Shown piece by piece: positions 46,109 to 55,358 of a stretch of DNA of 64,000 nucleotides; the stretch's first letter is position 1, and each line of letters opens with the position of its first letter. The notes below the pieces were generated by a model. That model made no database searches and was not told the origin of the DNA. It worked only from the letters and a program-made list of their open reading frames with translations. Source of the stretch: Melioribacter sp. (GTDB taxonomy: Bacteria > Bacteroidota > Ignavibacteria > Ignavibacteriales > Melioribacteraceae); the NCBI GenBank assembly GCA_023250955.1, contig JAHEZQ010000012.1, positions 1-64,000 on the forward strand, read 5' to 3'. Made by a program: the position numbers and the translations under genes.

Positions 46109-46118
46109 TTGAGAATGC

Positions 46119-46139
46119 AGGCGAATCTTTGGTTCGCCT
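46119..46139 (+). terminator. Hairpin after nuoF
   Basis: AGGCGAA and TTCGCCT form a 7-bp stem around TCTTTGG, 10 nt after the nuoF stop, followed by the T-rich TATTATTTTA. It probably ends the nuo transcript, which matters because the operon stops here without nuoG-N. Confidence 0.65.
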
Positions 46140-46180
46140 TTATTATTTTATAGCAGTTAAATCAATCACAATCAGAATAG

Positions 46181-46723
46181 ATGACAAGAATTAGAAATAT
46201 CATGTTTCTTTTAGTTGCTTTAATATTTGTATTCAATTCGTTTGGATTCATTTTTTATTTTTTGATTGAAAGAAAACATGCAAAAGAAGAAGCATTTAAG
46301 GAAATAGCTATCTTAAAATCACAAGAGAAGATTGAAATTCTCTCTATTCCTAAATCCGTGATTAATGACAGCAAAGTCTTTCAGCGCATTAATAAGAAAG
46401 AGTTTAGATATGAAGGGAAGATGTTTGATATATTTAAGGAAGAGAAACAAGCCGAGAAAACAATTTTTTATTGTATTCATGATGAAAAAGAAGATAAGCT
46501 GGAAAAAGATTTTTCAAAAACAGTAAATAAAAACCTTAATCAAAAAGCCATAGCGGGTTCTTCCATCAATTTTAATCATTTGATACAATTTGCTGAATAT
46601 GGAATGAAGTGGGAAAATAATTCACCTATTAGCAAAATAAAGTATTCAAACTACTTGAATAGTAATTACATGCTTAACACACCGAAAATATTAACTCCGC
46701 CTCCGAAGAATTCACTCATCTAA
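46181..46723 (+). CDS. Hypothetical single-pass membrane protein
   Basis: The 180-residue protein has one N-terminal hydrophobic segment (about residues 7-29, IMFLLVALIFVFNSFGFIFY) and a Lys/Glu-rich soluble remainder that is probably periplasmic. No domain was recognised. The C terminus is Pro/Asn-rich. It sits alone between the nuo operon and the TonB receptor. Only the membrane anchor can be supported. Confidence 0.6.
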   Translation: MTRIRNIMFLLVALIFVFNSFGFIFYFLIERKHAKEEAFKEIAILKSQEKIEILSIPKSVINDSKVFQRINKKEFRYEGKMFDIFKEEKQAEKTIFYCIHDEKEDKLEKDFSKTVNKNLNQKAIAGSSINFNHLIQFAEYGMKWENNSPISKIKYSNYLNSNYMLNTPKILTPPPKNSLI

Positions 46724-46833
46724 TTAAATCGTTACAATTCTATCTAACAAGGAGGAAGTATTTTTTTAAACCTCAACTTGGTAATTGGATATAATTAAAA
46801 TCAGAAAATAATTTATAGATTGGTGGAGTTCAT

Positions 46834-48966
46834 ATGAAAAGAATTATTCTTTTTATTCTTATTACTATTTCATTTGTACAAGCACAGCAAAAAAACCAAA
46901 CAGACACGTTAACTTATGAGATGAAACAAATTTCTATTACTGCAACACGCTGTGTTGAAAATCTTTTAGAAATTCCTTACGCAGTTACTGTACTTCAATC
47001 GCAACAATTAAAAAACTTACGCGGTTACGGATTAGATGAAGCTCTTTCAACTATTCCAGGAGTTTTAGCACAGTCGAGATCTGGTAATCAAGATGTCCGG
47101 CTTGTAATCCGTGGATTTGGAGCGCGTGGTGCCGGTGATAGATCTAATTCAGGTACATCAAGGGGAATCCGTGTTATGATTGATGGAATTCCCGAAACGG
47201 AACCAGATGGCAGAACATCATTCGATCAAATTGATTTGAGTATTGCAGATAATATAGAAGTAATACGTTCTAACGCTTCTGCGGTTTGGGGCAATGCAGC
47301 CGGTGGTGTTGTAAATCTTTCTACAGTGCCATCAGGAACAGATCAAGGAATTTCATTGCGCACTATTGCAGGAAGTTTTGGATTTAATCAACTTCAAGTT
47401 AGAGCTAATTCTACTTTTCAAAATGGAAAACTTTTTACATCACTCTCAAATAACAATTTTGACGGTTGGAGAAATCATTCTTCCAGTTTTAGAACTTTAT
47501 TCAATTTAGGATTCATTTCAAAATTGGATGAAGCAACTAAACTTGGAATTTTCCTTTCGGGAGTTTCAAATACTTTTCATATTCCAGGACCTTTAACACA
47601 GAAACAATTCGATGCCGATCCTACACAATCAAATCCGACTTATTTACAAAGAGATGAGAGAAGATTTAATCGTTTAGGCAAAGTTGGAATTACGATGAAT
47701 CATGAGTTTGATAATGCGAACGGAATTTCCGGAATGGTGTTTGTAAATCCAAAATATCTTCAAAGGTCCGAACGCGGAACGTTTCGCGATTTTACCCGGT
47801 ACCATGTAGGCGGAAACTTGATGTATAGTAACAATTCTGAATTTTCTTCTTCAGTTATGAACAAATTTGTAATTGGTATAGATGAAGCTTACCAAGACGG
47901 CGCAATTTTATTTTATAGTTTGTCTTCAACAAATGCACGAGGAGATGTATTAAAAGATAATAAAAGGGAAGGTGCTAATACGTTAGGTGCTTTTGTCCAG
48001 GATGAAATTCTATTTAATGAAAAGTTTAGTCTAATTGTGGGTGCGCGCTATGACAACATTGCCTACTTCAGTGAAAGTTTCATAACAAGCGGATACGGCT
48101 TGCAGAAAAAAATCTTTGAACGTCTAACACCAAAAGCTGGGTTTACATATAGAATTTCTTCAACACACAGCGTGTACGCAAATTTAGGAGGCGGCACTGA
48201 GGTTCCTGCTGGTAATGAAACTGATCCAGCCGGAACTTACGGCCAAGATCTTGTGTATTTGATCAATCCTTTACTTGATCCTATCATCTCAACTACATAT
48301 GAAATTGGAACGAAACAACTAATTGCATTTCAGAAAAACGATCTGTTGAAAAATCTATCGTATGATTTAGCCCTTTACTACATTGATATTAAAAATGATA
48401 TCATTCCTTACCGCGGAGGAAGATTTTATTTCACAGCGGGTAAGACTCAGCGCATTGGTGCAGAACTTGGGACTTCAGTTCAATTCACTCATGGATTTTC
48501 GGTCAACGCAGCATTTACTTTTTCAAATAATAAGTATCAAGAATACCTTATAGATTCAGTCCATTACGATTTGAGTAAAGCTGGTAAGTTTGCTAATTAC
48601 AAAGACAATAGAGTTGCAGGCATACCGGATTTCTTTTACAATGTTGGTTTAACTTGCGCACCTGTCGAATTGAATGGAGCTTTTGTTTCTGTAAGTATGA
48701 ATGGAATTGGAAAGTACTTTGTTGATGACGCTAATATTTTATCAGTCCCATCATTCAACGTTTTAAATGCAACAATAGGATTGAACAAACCTGTGAAGTT
48801 AATCGGAGACCTTTCGTTTACCGGATTTTTGACAATTAACAATCTATTTAATTTGAAATACGCTGCGTCTGCGTTTATTAATCCGGATATAGTGAACAAT
48901 GAAGCAGTTTATCTTGAACCAGGAATGCCTAGAAATTTTGTCTTGTCGATTTCGTTTAGTTATTAA
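46834..48966 (+). CDS. TonB-dependent outer-membrane receptor (FecA-like)
   Basis: These receptors import iron chelates or other ligands through a 22-strand barrel powered by TonB. The 710-aa protein has a signal peptide (MKRIILFILITISFVQAQ), a plug domain with ISITATRCVENLLEIPYAVT, VLAQSRSGNQDVRLVIRGFG and NASAVWGNAAGGVVNLST, and a C-terminal barrel ending in an aromatic residue pattern (NFVLSISFSY). Iron transport is a reasonable guess because fur-feoAB lies 3-5 kb away, but the ligand is unknown. Confidence 0.88.
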   Translation: MKRIILFILITISFVQAQQKNQTDTLTYEMKQISITATRCVENLLEIPYAVTVLQSQQLKNLRGYGLDEALSTIPGVLAQSRSGNQDVRLVIRGFGARGAGDRSNSGTSRGIRVMIDGIPETEPDGRTSFDQIDLSIADNIEVIRSNASAVWGNAAGGVVNLSTVPSGTDQGISLRTIAGSFGFNQLQVRANSTFQNGKLFTSLSNNNFDGWRNHSSSFRTLFNLGFISKLDEATKLGIFLSGVSNTFHIPGPLTQKQFDADPTQSNPTYLQRDERRFNRLGKVGITMNHEFDNANGISGMVFVNPKYLQRSERGTFRDFTRYHVGGNLMYSNNSEFSSSVMNKFVIGIDEAYQDGAILFYSLSSTNARGDVLKDNKREGANTLGAFVQDEILFNEKFSLIVGARYDNIAYFSESFITSGYGLQKKIFERLTPKAGFTYRISSTHSVYANLGGGTEVPAGNETDPAGTYGQDLVYLINPLLDPIISTTYEIGTKQLIAFQKNDLLKNLSYDLALYYIDIKNDIIPYRGGRFYFTAGKTQRIGAELGTSVQFTHGFSVNAAFTFSNNKYQEYLIDSVHYDLSKAGKFANYKDNRVAGIPDFFYNVGLTCAPVELNGAFVSVSMNGIGKYFVDDANILSVPSFNVLNATIGLNKPVKLIGDLSFTGFLTINNLFNLKYAASAFINPDIVNNEAVYLEPGMPRNFVLSISFSY

Positions 48967-48989
48967 TAATTATTTAGCTGCATAAATGA

Positions 48990-49018
48990 AAAAGGCGAAC
49001 TGATTTAGTTCGCCTTTT
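48990..49018. terminator. Bidirectional terminator between converging genes
   Basis: AAAAGGCGAACT and AGTTCGCCTTTT make a 12-bp perfect stem around GATTT, with T runs on the plus strand (TTTTGTATTTTTTT) and A-rich sequence that gives T runs on the minus strand. It lies between the TonB receptor (plus) and the M28 peptidase (minus), so it likely serves both. Confidence 0.85.
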
Positions 49019-49057
49019 GTATTTTTTTGCTAAATGCTAATGACTTTACATTGACAG

Positions 49058-50863
49058 CTATCTTGCAATCAACTCTACATTAAATATTATTTCTTTTCCA
49101 TCTCTTTGAACTACTACATCAACTTTGTCACCGGCTTTGTAATCCTGAACGGCATACATAAAATCATAAATATTGCTAACTGTTTTAGGGCCAAATTTTA
49201 CGATGATATCACCAGTTTTCATTCCGGATTTAGCTGCAGGACTGCCTTCAGTTACACCCGAGAGTTTATAACCAGATCCGTTAAAACCGAATTCCGGGAT
49301 AGTACCAACGGTCACGCGAGTTTTTCCACCGTCTCCACCTCTTTGTGCAGGTTCTTCAACCTTAACATAATCAGGCCTTTTTTCTAAATTATCAACAACT
49401 AGAGCAATATCGAAAACATAATTAGCAACCTTTGCTTCGCCTTCACAATTTATTTTTTCAGGATCGTCAGATGGTTTATGATAATCCGGATGTGTACCGG
49501 TAAAAAAGAAAAGTACCGGAATATTTTTATTTGAAAATGCTTGATGATCACTACCGCCTGATCCGCCCTCGCTCATTCCTAATTTAAAACTGTAAATATT
49601 TTTTTGATTTAACAATTCCTTCCATTTAGAAGAAGTACCTGAACCAATTATGGTTAAACTGTTATCTTCATTCAGACGTCCGATCATATCCATGTTTAAC
49701 ATTGCAACCACATTTTTAATATCAACGGGAAAATTATTAGCCATAAATGTTGAACCGAGTATTCCAAGTTCTTCACCGGAGAAAGCTACAAAGATTATGC
49801 TGCGTTTCAATAATCCCTGCATGGAGGCAAATTTCTCGGCTACTTCCAATACTCCAGTTGTTCCTGAAGCATTGTCATCAGCTCCGTTATGAATTTGTTT
49901 GTCTTGACCTTTATACATTGAAGATTCTTTTAGCTGATCAATACCAAGATGATCATAATGTGCACCGATTACAATAAATTCATTTTTCAAAACCGGGTCG
50001 CTTCCTTCAATCATTCCTGCAACATTTCTTCCTTTCTTCTCAATTTCTTTCACTTCTGTAGAAAGGGCAACTTTGACATTCTTAAATGAAAATGAAAATG
50101 GTTTTTTTGAAGCATCAATTTGTTTTTGGATTTCGACAAAGTTTTGTCCATCAGCTTTAAAAAATTCATCAACGAAACTTCTTTTTACATTTTGAACGGA
50201 AATATTTTTCATAGCAGGTGCACCATCGTAGTGAAGTTCCATCAACTGATCATCATCATTCTTGGGTGTATAACCGTTGACGAAGATGATAGCAAGGGCG
50301 CCCTTCTCTTTTGCAACAGTAGCTTTATTTCTAAAGGAAGCATATTTATCAAACTCTGATCTTGAACTGTCGTGTTCAGGATGATACTGCAGAACAACAA
50401 CAGTTTTCCCTTTAACATCAATGCCAGAATAGTCATCGTAATTTAATTTTGGAGCGGAAATTCCATATCCGGCAAAAACTAAATCGCCGCTAACTTTTCC
50501 TTTTCCTGAATAGGAAACTGTTGTATAATCAATTCCGGTTTTAAGATTTTGCCTTTTTCCTTTCACATCAAAAGTAAGAGAATTAGCTTTTGTCATTTCA
50601 ACTTTTTCGATAAAAGGAAATTCTTGGAACCAATTTCCGTTGAATGCAGGTTCTAATCCGTAAAGTTGAAATTCACTTTTAATATAATCTCCTGCTATTC
50701 TTTCTTCAGGACTTCCAGTGAATCTTCCTTTCATTGCATCTGATGCGAGATAGAAGACGTTAGCTTTTACTTCTTCGGCTGTTATTTCTGGTCGGTGAAT
50801 TTTGTTCTGTGCTTGAATTGAAACGATAAATAGAATTGTTAATAGGATAGTAATTCTCTTCAT
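49058..50863 (-). CDS. M28 family metallopeptidase with PA and PDZ domains
   Basis: The 601-aa protein has a signal peptide (MKRITILLTILFIVSIQAQ), a protease-associated domain (VFAGYGISAPKLNYDDYSGI, about 130-260), an M28 aminopeptidase domain with zinc motifs GAHYDHLG, GADDNASG, SGEELG, DMIGR and SDHQAF, and a C-terminal PDZ domain (about 510-600, GVTEGSPAAKSGMKTGDIIV). It is a secreted or periplasmic exopeptidase; the PDZ may help bind substrate. It reads leftward, with its own start after a 42-nt gap from the MBL gene. Confidence 0.88.
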   Translation of the reverse strand: MKRITILLTILFIVSIQAQNKIHRPEITAEEVKANVFYLASDAMKGRFTGSPEERIAGDYIKSEFQLYGLEPAFNGNWFQEFPFIEKVEMTKANSLTFDVKGKRQNLKTGIDYTTVSYSGKGKVSGDLVFAGYGISAPKLNYDDYSGIDVKGKTVVVLQYHPEHDSSRSEFDKYASFRNKATVAKEKGALAIIFVNGYTPKNDDDQLMELHYDGAPAMKNISVQNVKRSFVDEFFKADGQNFVEIQKQIDASKKPFSFSFKNVKVALSTEVKEIEKKGRNVAGMIEGSDPVLKNEFIVIGAHYDHLGIDQLKESSMYKGQDKQIHNGADDNASGTTGVLEVAEKFASMQGLLKRSIIFVAFSGEELGILGSTFMANNFPVDIKNVVAMLNMDMIGRLNEDNSLTIIGSGTSSKWKELLNQKNIYSFKLGMSEGGSGGSDHQAFSNKNIPVLFFFTGTHPDYHKPSDDPEKINCEGEAKVANYVFDIALVVDNLEKRPDYVKVEEPAQRGGDGGKTRVTVGTIPEFGFNGSGYKLSGVTEGSPAAKSGMKTGDIIVKFGPKTVSNIYDFMYAVQDYKAGDKVDVVVQRDGKEIIFNVELIAR

Positions 50864-50905
50864 GATTTTCCTCTGCGGTATAATATTGTGGTTGCCAAAA
50901 TAATA

Positions 50906-51628
50906 TTATTCGGGTACATGAACCAAAAAATATTCCTTAGCAGTTTTTCCTATTAGGGTTGCTTGTTTGATGGTCATATGAAGATCAGAAATTATATCAT
51001 CTTTTGCGCCCGCTTCAATAATTGCCAGATTTGAATCTTTCGCATTTTTAACAAGTGCATTGCAATAAGCAGTATCACCACCATAGCAAATTGATTTGCC
51101 ATCATAGATGAATTTAAATCCAAGGGAAGGAATTAATTCTGATGAATTACCATCTTCTGATGGTTCTCTATGATTTACTTTGAATGGCTTGATTGTAACG
51201 GAATCGCGTTTGAAACTTTTCACCGAATCAATCGGTTTTAAATTTATTTGATAAGATACTTCTTTGCTATAAACTTTGATAAATGCGCGATAAATACTTT
51301 CGATCTCTTTGCAGCCTTTCGGATAAAAAATGTTGAGCGGACTTTTCTTCCTCAGAACAGATAAATATGTAAGAAGTGACCAAACGCCGCCAACATGATC
51401 GTGATGGCCATGGCTGATAAAAATATCTGAAACTTTTAGAATTGTAACAGCGCCAACATCTTTATTAAGATCGCGCAATATTCCATCGCCAGGATCTACA
51501 ATAAATGTTGCCCTATCGGTTGTGATTAGTATTCCTGTTGCGATGTTTGGAATTGAACAATAAATTTTTATAAAGAAATCTTCTTTACGCCAAATGATAG
51601 GATATTTTTGATACTCGTTTTTTTTCAT
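50906..51628 (-). CDS. Metallo-beta-lactamase fold hydrolase
   Basis: The 240-residue protein has the MBL metal motif HGHHDH (H73 to H78) and later GGDTAYC, with VDPGDG before the metal motif. It is a two-metal hydrolase of the RNase Z/phosphodiesterase-like side of the fold rather than a true beta-lactamase. It begins 1 nt after the feoB stop on the minus strand, so it is probably cotranscribed with feoAB and fur. Its substrate is unknown. Confidence 0.82.
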   Translation of the reverse strand: MKKNEYQKYPIIWRKEDFFIKIYCSIPNIATGILITTDRATFIVDPGDGILRDLNKDVGAVTILKVSDIFISHGHHDHVGGVWSLLTYLSVLRKKSPLNIFYPKGCKEIESIYRAFIKVYSKEVSYQINLKPIDSVKSFKRDSVTIKPFKVNHREPSEDGNSSELIPSLGFKFIYDGKSICYGGDTAYCNALVKNAKDSNLAIIEAGAKDDIISDLHMTIKQATLIGKTAKEYFLVHVPE

Positions 51629-51629
51629 A

Positions 51630-53663
51630 TCAGATTACAATTTGCGCAACAATTCCGCCTACTAAAAAAGCGGCAATCCAAGTTCCGAACCAAATCATCA
51701 TTCCTTCTTTCCATCCTCTTTCTTTAAGCATAACAACAAAGGAAGCAATACACGGAACAAATAAAGTAATAGTTATAATTGAAACAGTTTTTTGCATAAT
51801 GGATAGATTCATATGAAAAAGTCCTGCTGCACCAAAATCTCTGCGGACCATTCCCATTACAAAAGCATTTGCTGCTTCTTTAGGAAGTTTTAACCATGTT
51901 GTGGTAAATGGTGCTAAGACATCTTGCCAGACTAAAAGTATTCCACTTACTTCCATTATACCAACTGCAAGTGCTCCAATGAAAAACCAAAAACTTGCCT
52001 CTTTCATAAAACCAAAACTTCTAAAAAAAGTTTTTTTGAAAACGTTACTCATTCTAGGAAAACGAATCATCGGAAGATCTATTAATAGGGGAGAGCTTTC
52101 CCCAGGAAGCATTTTATTTAAGACTGTTGAAAGAACTAAAAGTACAGTTAAGATAACAGAGATATAAAGTATCATTGGTGCAAATCCGGCTCCGCTTAAA
52201 AGAGCTGCGATTACAGCTAATTGCGCCGAACACGGAATTACAAATTGAAGGATGGCTGTAACAATTGATTTTTCCCTTTCAGATCCAAGCATACGTGTAG
52301 TGATATTCGCCATTGTAATACAACCGAACCCGAGCATGATAGGAATTACAGCTTTACCATTTAAACCAATTTTATTAAACGAACGGTCAAGCATAGTTGC
52401 AAGGCGCGGCAGGTAACCGCTATCTTCTAATAAAGCCATTACGAAATAAAATCCAATCACCAATGGAAGAAGCAGAAACAGTAAGTAAGTTACGGTCATT
52501 GTTATAACACCAAACTCACCAAAGAATATTTTTACAAAAGGATTTTGAAAATTAAAATTTGATTGTGCACCATTTTGTTTCGAGAATTCAGAAAATTCTT
52601 TTTGAAGTGTAGGATTAGCGTTTATACCGGAAGGGAAGTTGAAAGTTTTATTATTAATCACACTACCATTATTATCAAGAACCTTTACATCTACATAAAC
52701 AGGAGTATAATTGCCCGTAAATGATTTAATATTGTACTCAAATAAATCCTTACCAATTTTATTCTCCGTAAAATTTACAACTCTTTGAGAAACTAAATCG
52801 CCGATGAAAAAGTACATTAGAACGAGCATAAACAGTAAGATGGGTATACCCGTCACAGGATTTAAACATAGCCTGCCGAGATGATTAAAAATCTCTCCCT
52901 TTTTTGAATCCTCATATTCCACAAGGTCAACAATCTCATTTACGCGATTTCTTCTATTGATGTAAATTCTTTCGCGTTCATCTGCAGTGCCACATAATAC
53001 ATTATTTTTTTGTGCAATTGCTTCGTCGCCTTCCAATATTAATAGCGCATCTGATTGAGGAACAGATTTTTCCATAACCTGATTCAGTAAAAAATGGAGA
53101 TCAAGTTCTTGTTTACCAACTCTTGCTGAATTTACTGCCTCACCAATTTGATCAAATCCTAATTTATCAACTGCAGCCGTTTGGTAAACCTCAACTCCAA
53201 GAAGATCAGAAAGTTTTTTTGTGTCAATTTTAATTTTTCTTTTCTTGAGTTCATCACTGAAATTTAAAAGTACTGAAACCTTTTTACCCATATCAATTAA
53301 TTGAAGAGTGAGGAAAAGATCGCGATCGAGATTAAGTGCATTAACTACATTTAAAATTACATCAGCTGATAAGATTATATCGCGTGCAACTTTTTCTTCA
53401 TCATTAAATGAACCGACTCCGTATATTCCCGGTGTATCGTAAACATCATTTCCCTGGAAATGACTTTTTGTAATAGATACTGTTGTGCCGGGGAAGTTGG
53501 AAACATCAACATACATTCCACTCATGAAATTAAAGAAACATGATTTGCCCACATTTGGATTACCAACTAGAACAACTTTTTGGAGTTCTTTTGGTTTAAT
53601 AAGAGTTGTGTATGGTGTGATTATTTTATCTTTATCAAGGCTAACTAAATTATCTGTTTTCAT
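51630..53663 (-). CDS. feoB: Ferrous iron transporter FeoB
   Basis: FeoB moves Fe(II) across the inner membrane with an N-terminal G-protein domain. The 677-aa protein has G1 GNPNVGKS (34-41), G3 DTPG (76-79), G4 NFSD (134-137), and about eight TM helices with the core segments LLEDSGYLPRLATMLD and MLGFGCITMANITTRML. Between TM1 (about 270-292) and TM2 (about 385-410) lies a roughly 90-residue hydrophilic, beta-like segment longer than in E. coli FeoB. It follows feoA by 9 nt. Confidence 0.94.
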   Translation of the reverse strand: MKTDNLVSLDKDKIITPYTTLIKPKELQKVVLVGNPNVGKSCFFNFMSGMYVDVSNFPGTTVSITKSHFQGNDVYDTPGIYGVGSFNDEEKVARDIILSADVILNVVNALNLDRDLFLTLQLIDMGKKVSVLLNFSDELKKRKIKIDTKKLSDLLGVEVYQTAAVDKLGFDQIGEAVNSARVGKQELDLHFLLNQVMEKSVPQSDALLILEGDEAIAQKNNVLCGTADERERIYINRRNRVNEIVDLVEYEDSKKGEIFNHLGRLCLNPVTGIPILLFMLVLMYFFIGDLVSQRVVNFTENKIGKDLFEYNIKSFTGNYTPVYVDVKVLDNNGSVINNKTFNFPSGINANPTLQKEFSEFSKQNGAQSNFNFQNPFVKIFFGEFGVITMTVTYLLFLLLPLVIGFYFVMALLEDSGYLPRLATMLDRSFNKIGLNGKAVIPIMLGFGCITMANITTRMLGSEREKSIVTAILQFVIPCSAQLAVIAALLSGAGFAPMILYISVILTVLLVLSTVLNKMLPGESSPLLIDLPMIRFPRMSNVFKKTFFRSFGFMKEASFWFFIGALAVGIMEVSGILLVWQDVLAPFTTTWLKLPKEAANAFVMGMVRRDFGAAGLFHMNLSIMQKTVSIITITLFVPCIASFVVMLKERGWKEGMMIWFGTWIAAFLVGGIVAQIVI

Positions 53664-53672
53664 AAACCTTAC

Positions 53673-53900
53673 TTACTGAATAATTACATGAATTTTTTTT
53701 GCGAGATCAAATCCTACTGCAATTTCTTGCCTATTTTTTTGAACTACAATCGTTCCACCGGGAAGTCGCTGTATACATTTTAGCGTATCGCCTTCGGCTA
53801 TACCGAGTCGTATAAGTTGGGATTTTATATTTCCTGAAGGTAATTTAACGACAATAAAAGGATTTCCTTTTTTCGCTTTATCTAAAGTGCTATTTGGCAT
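53673..53900 (-). CDS. feoA: Ferrous iron transport protein FeoA
   Basis: FeoA is a small SH3-like protein that assists FeoB at the membrane. From ATG (minus) at 53900 the product is 75 aa: MPNSTLDKAKKGNPFIVVKL, LIRLGIAEGDTLKCIQRLPG and GGTIVVQKNRQEIAVGFDLA are typical. The frame runs 47 codons further upstream into fur, but that extension is not FeoA-like; the short form overlaps fur by 11 nt and precedes feoB, the normal order. Confidence 0.9.
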   Translation of the reverse strand: MPNSTLDKAKKGNPFIVVKLPSGNIKSQLIRLGIAEGDTLKCIQRLPGGTIVVQKNRQEIAVGFDLAKKIHVIIQ

Positions 53901-54345
53901 TTTTATTTTGACCGCAATTAGGATTAGTACATTTTCCAAAAATATTAAACGAATAACCTGTGGAATCAAAACCGATTTCCGAAGAAATTTCTTTAACAAT
54001 TTTTTGAATTTTTGGTTCTGAAAATTCCTTGATAGCCCCACAGTTAGTACAAATTAAATGATCATGGCTTGTCTTTCCTACATTAGATTCATAACGGGTT
54101 TTATTTTCTCCGAAATTTCTTTTTGAGAGAAGCTCACATTGTGCTAAAAGCTCAAGTGTATTATAAACAGTTGCTCTGGAAATATTACTGTCACTACTTT
54201 TCATTTTTATATACAATTCATCAGCACCAAAATGTCCTTCATATTCCATTACAAAGTCCAAGACTTCAAAGCGTTCCGGCGTTATCCGGTTGTCTCCTCT
54301 TTTTAGAAATCGTCTAAATTGTTCGTGTGCTTGCTCTCGTTCCAC
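53890..54345 (-). CDS. fur: Fur-family metal-dependent repressor
   Basis: Fur represses iron-uptake genes when iron is plentiful. The 151-aa protein has the winged-helix segment NRITPERFEVLDFVMEYEGH, the DNA-reading helix SNISRATVYNTLELL, the metal site HDH (94-96), and two CxxC-type pairs (C99/C102, and C139/C144 spaced slightly wider). It overlaps feoA, so it likely controls its own operon with feoAB. PerR-like function cannot be excluded by eye because peroxiredoxin genes are close by on the other side. Confidence 0.88.
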   Translation of the reverse strand: MEREQAHEQFRRFLKRGDNRITPERFEVLDFVMEYEGHFGADELYIKMKSSDSNISRATVYNTLELLAQCELLSKRNFGENKTRYESNVGKTSHDHLICTNCGAIKEFSEPKIQKIVKEISSEIGFDSTGYSFNIFGKCTNPNCGQNKNAK

Positions 54346-54362
54346 TTAAATCAACCATTATT

Positions 54363-54375
54363 TAGATTTAGTCTA
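54363..54375. promoter_or_regulatory. Candidate operator dyad upstream of fur
   Basis: TAGATTTAGTCTA has TAGA/TCTA arms around five bases and lies 18 nt upstream of the fur start codon, in the 199-nt divergent gap between fur (minus) and dodecin (plus). It could be a Fur operator or a chance dyad in AT-rich DNA. It does not match the E. coli Fur box closely, so confidence is low. The same gap also holds a 7-bp hairpin at 54415-54433 (ATGATGT, loop AGAAA, ACATCAT). Confidence 0.25.
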
Positions 54376-54544
54376 CATAAACATAGAAACTACTGCTATA
54401 AAAAGCAAAAAAACATGATGTAGAAAACATCATCTTTATTGAAAATCCCATTCTTTAATCTTACTCCTTAATAAGCTATCTTAATCTCAATAATAATTCA
54501 CTAATTAATTGAATTGAACTTTTTATTTAATAAATGAGGTTAAT

Positions 54545-54748
54545 ATGTCAAAGACATTCGAAGTAGTAGAAAGAGTTGGAATTTCAACTGAAGGGGTTAC
54601 AGAAGCGGTTAAAGAAGTTATTCTTGAAGCAAACAATGAAAAAAAAGTTGGTTGGTTTGAGGTTATTGAACAAAGAGGCAGGGTAACGTCAGATGGAAAA
54701 GTTGAATTCCAAGTTAAAGTTCGAATTGGTAGAAAACTTAAAGAGTAA
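54545..54748 (+). CDS. Dodecin family flavin-binding protein
   Basis: Dodecin is a small dodecamer that stores riboflavin or FMN. The 67-aa sequence MSKTFEVVERVGISTEGVTE, with VGWFEVIEQRGRV and VEFQVKVRIGRKL, matches the family in size and pattern, including the conserved Trp (W38) that stacks flavin. ATG start behind GAGGT. It stands 20 nt before a peroxiredoxin gene and may be cotranscribed with it, perhaps in oxidative stress. Confidence 0.9.
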   Translation: MSKTFEVVERVGISTEGVTEAVKEVILEANNEKKVGWFEVIEQRGRVTSDGKVEFQVKVRIGRKLKE

Positions 54749-54768
54749 TCTCACAAAAGGAGAATAAT

Positions 54769-55251
54769 ATGTCATTGAAAGTAGGGGATTTGGCTCCAGT
54801 CTTTACACTTAAAAATACAAGTAACGAATCTGTTTCGTTATCTGATTTCAAAGGGAAGAAAAATGTTGTAATTCTTTTTTTCCCTGCTGTTGGATCATCA
54901 GTTTGCGAAAAAGAACTTTGCTCTACCAGAGATGGAATGAAAGATTATGAAAATCTTGATGCACAAGTTTTAGCTATCAGTGTTGATGGTCCATTCGCAC
55001 AAAAACTTTGGACAGATAAAAATCAATTTAATTTTCCGGTTCTTAGTGATTTTAATAAAGAAGTATCGCCAGCTTACGGTTCATTTTATGATGTGTGGCT
55101 CCCCGGCAAATGGGATTTGAAAGGTGTCTCGAAGAGATCAGCATTTGTTGTTGATAAAAATGGATTGATTCAATATGCTGAAGTCTTAGAAGTTGCAGGT
55201 AATGAACCGAACTATGCAGCGATTCAAGATACTCTGAAAAAAATATCTTAA
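54769..55251 (+). CDS. Peroxiredoxin (AhpE/Prx5-like)
   Basis: This thiol peroxidase reduces hydroperoxides. The 160-aa protein has the fold start LKVGDLAPVFTLKNTSNESV and the active-site motif P39-AVG-S43-SV-C46, a serine replacing the usual threonine of PxxxTxxC; a second cysteine, C51, is close by. A stem-loop follows the stop. ATG behind AAAGGAG. It is distinct from the Bcp-type gene downstream. Confidence 0.88.
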   Translation: MSLKVGDLAPVFTLKNTSNESVSLSDFKGKKNVVILFFPAVGSSVCEKELCSTRDGMKDYENLDAQVLAISVDGPFAQKLWTDKNQFNFPVLSDFNKEVSPAYGSFYDVWLPGKWDLKGVSKRSAFVVDKNGLIQYAEVLEVAGNEPNYAAIQDTLKKIS

Positions 55252-55270
55252 TTTTGTTTTGATTCTTTTT

Positions 55271-55295
55271 AAGGGACGGAATTAATTCGTCCCTT
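55271..55295 (+). terminator. Intrinsic terminator after the first peroxiredoxin
   Basis: AAGGGACG pairs with CGTCCCTT around a GAATTAATT loop that can itself pair, and a CTTATT stretch follows. It lies 19 nt after the stop codon, suggesting that the dodecin-peroxiredoxin pair is one unit. Confidence 0.75.
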
Positions 55296-55358
55296 TCTTA
55301 TTAAAAATGATTTAGAAACAAATCATAACTAGATAATTTTATTGATGGAGAATCTGTA

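Noticed and set aside
46741-46800. Ribosome-site-like AAGGAGGAAG with a possible short ORF before the TonB receptor
   Set aside because: No ATG, GTG or TTG follows at a usable distance, and the frame after it stops within about 15 codons.
50906-51628. Beta-lactamase resistance gene
   Set aside because: The HxHxDH motif defines only the MBL fold. The rest of the sequence and the feoB linkage do not support antibiotic hydrolysis.
53901-54041. Longer FeoA frame reaching into fur
   Set aside because: The extension is the fur gene read in another frame. FeoA homology begins at MPNSTLDK, position 53900.
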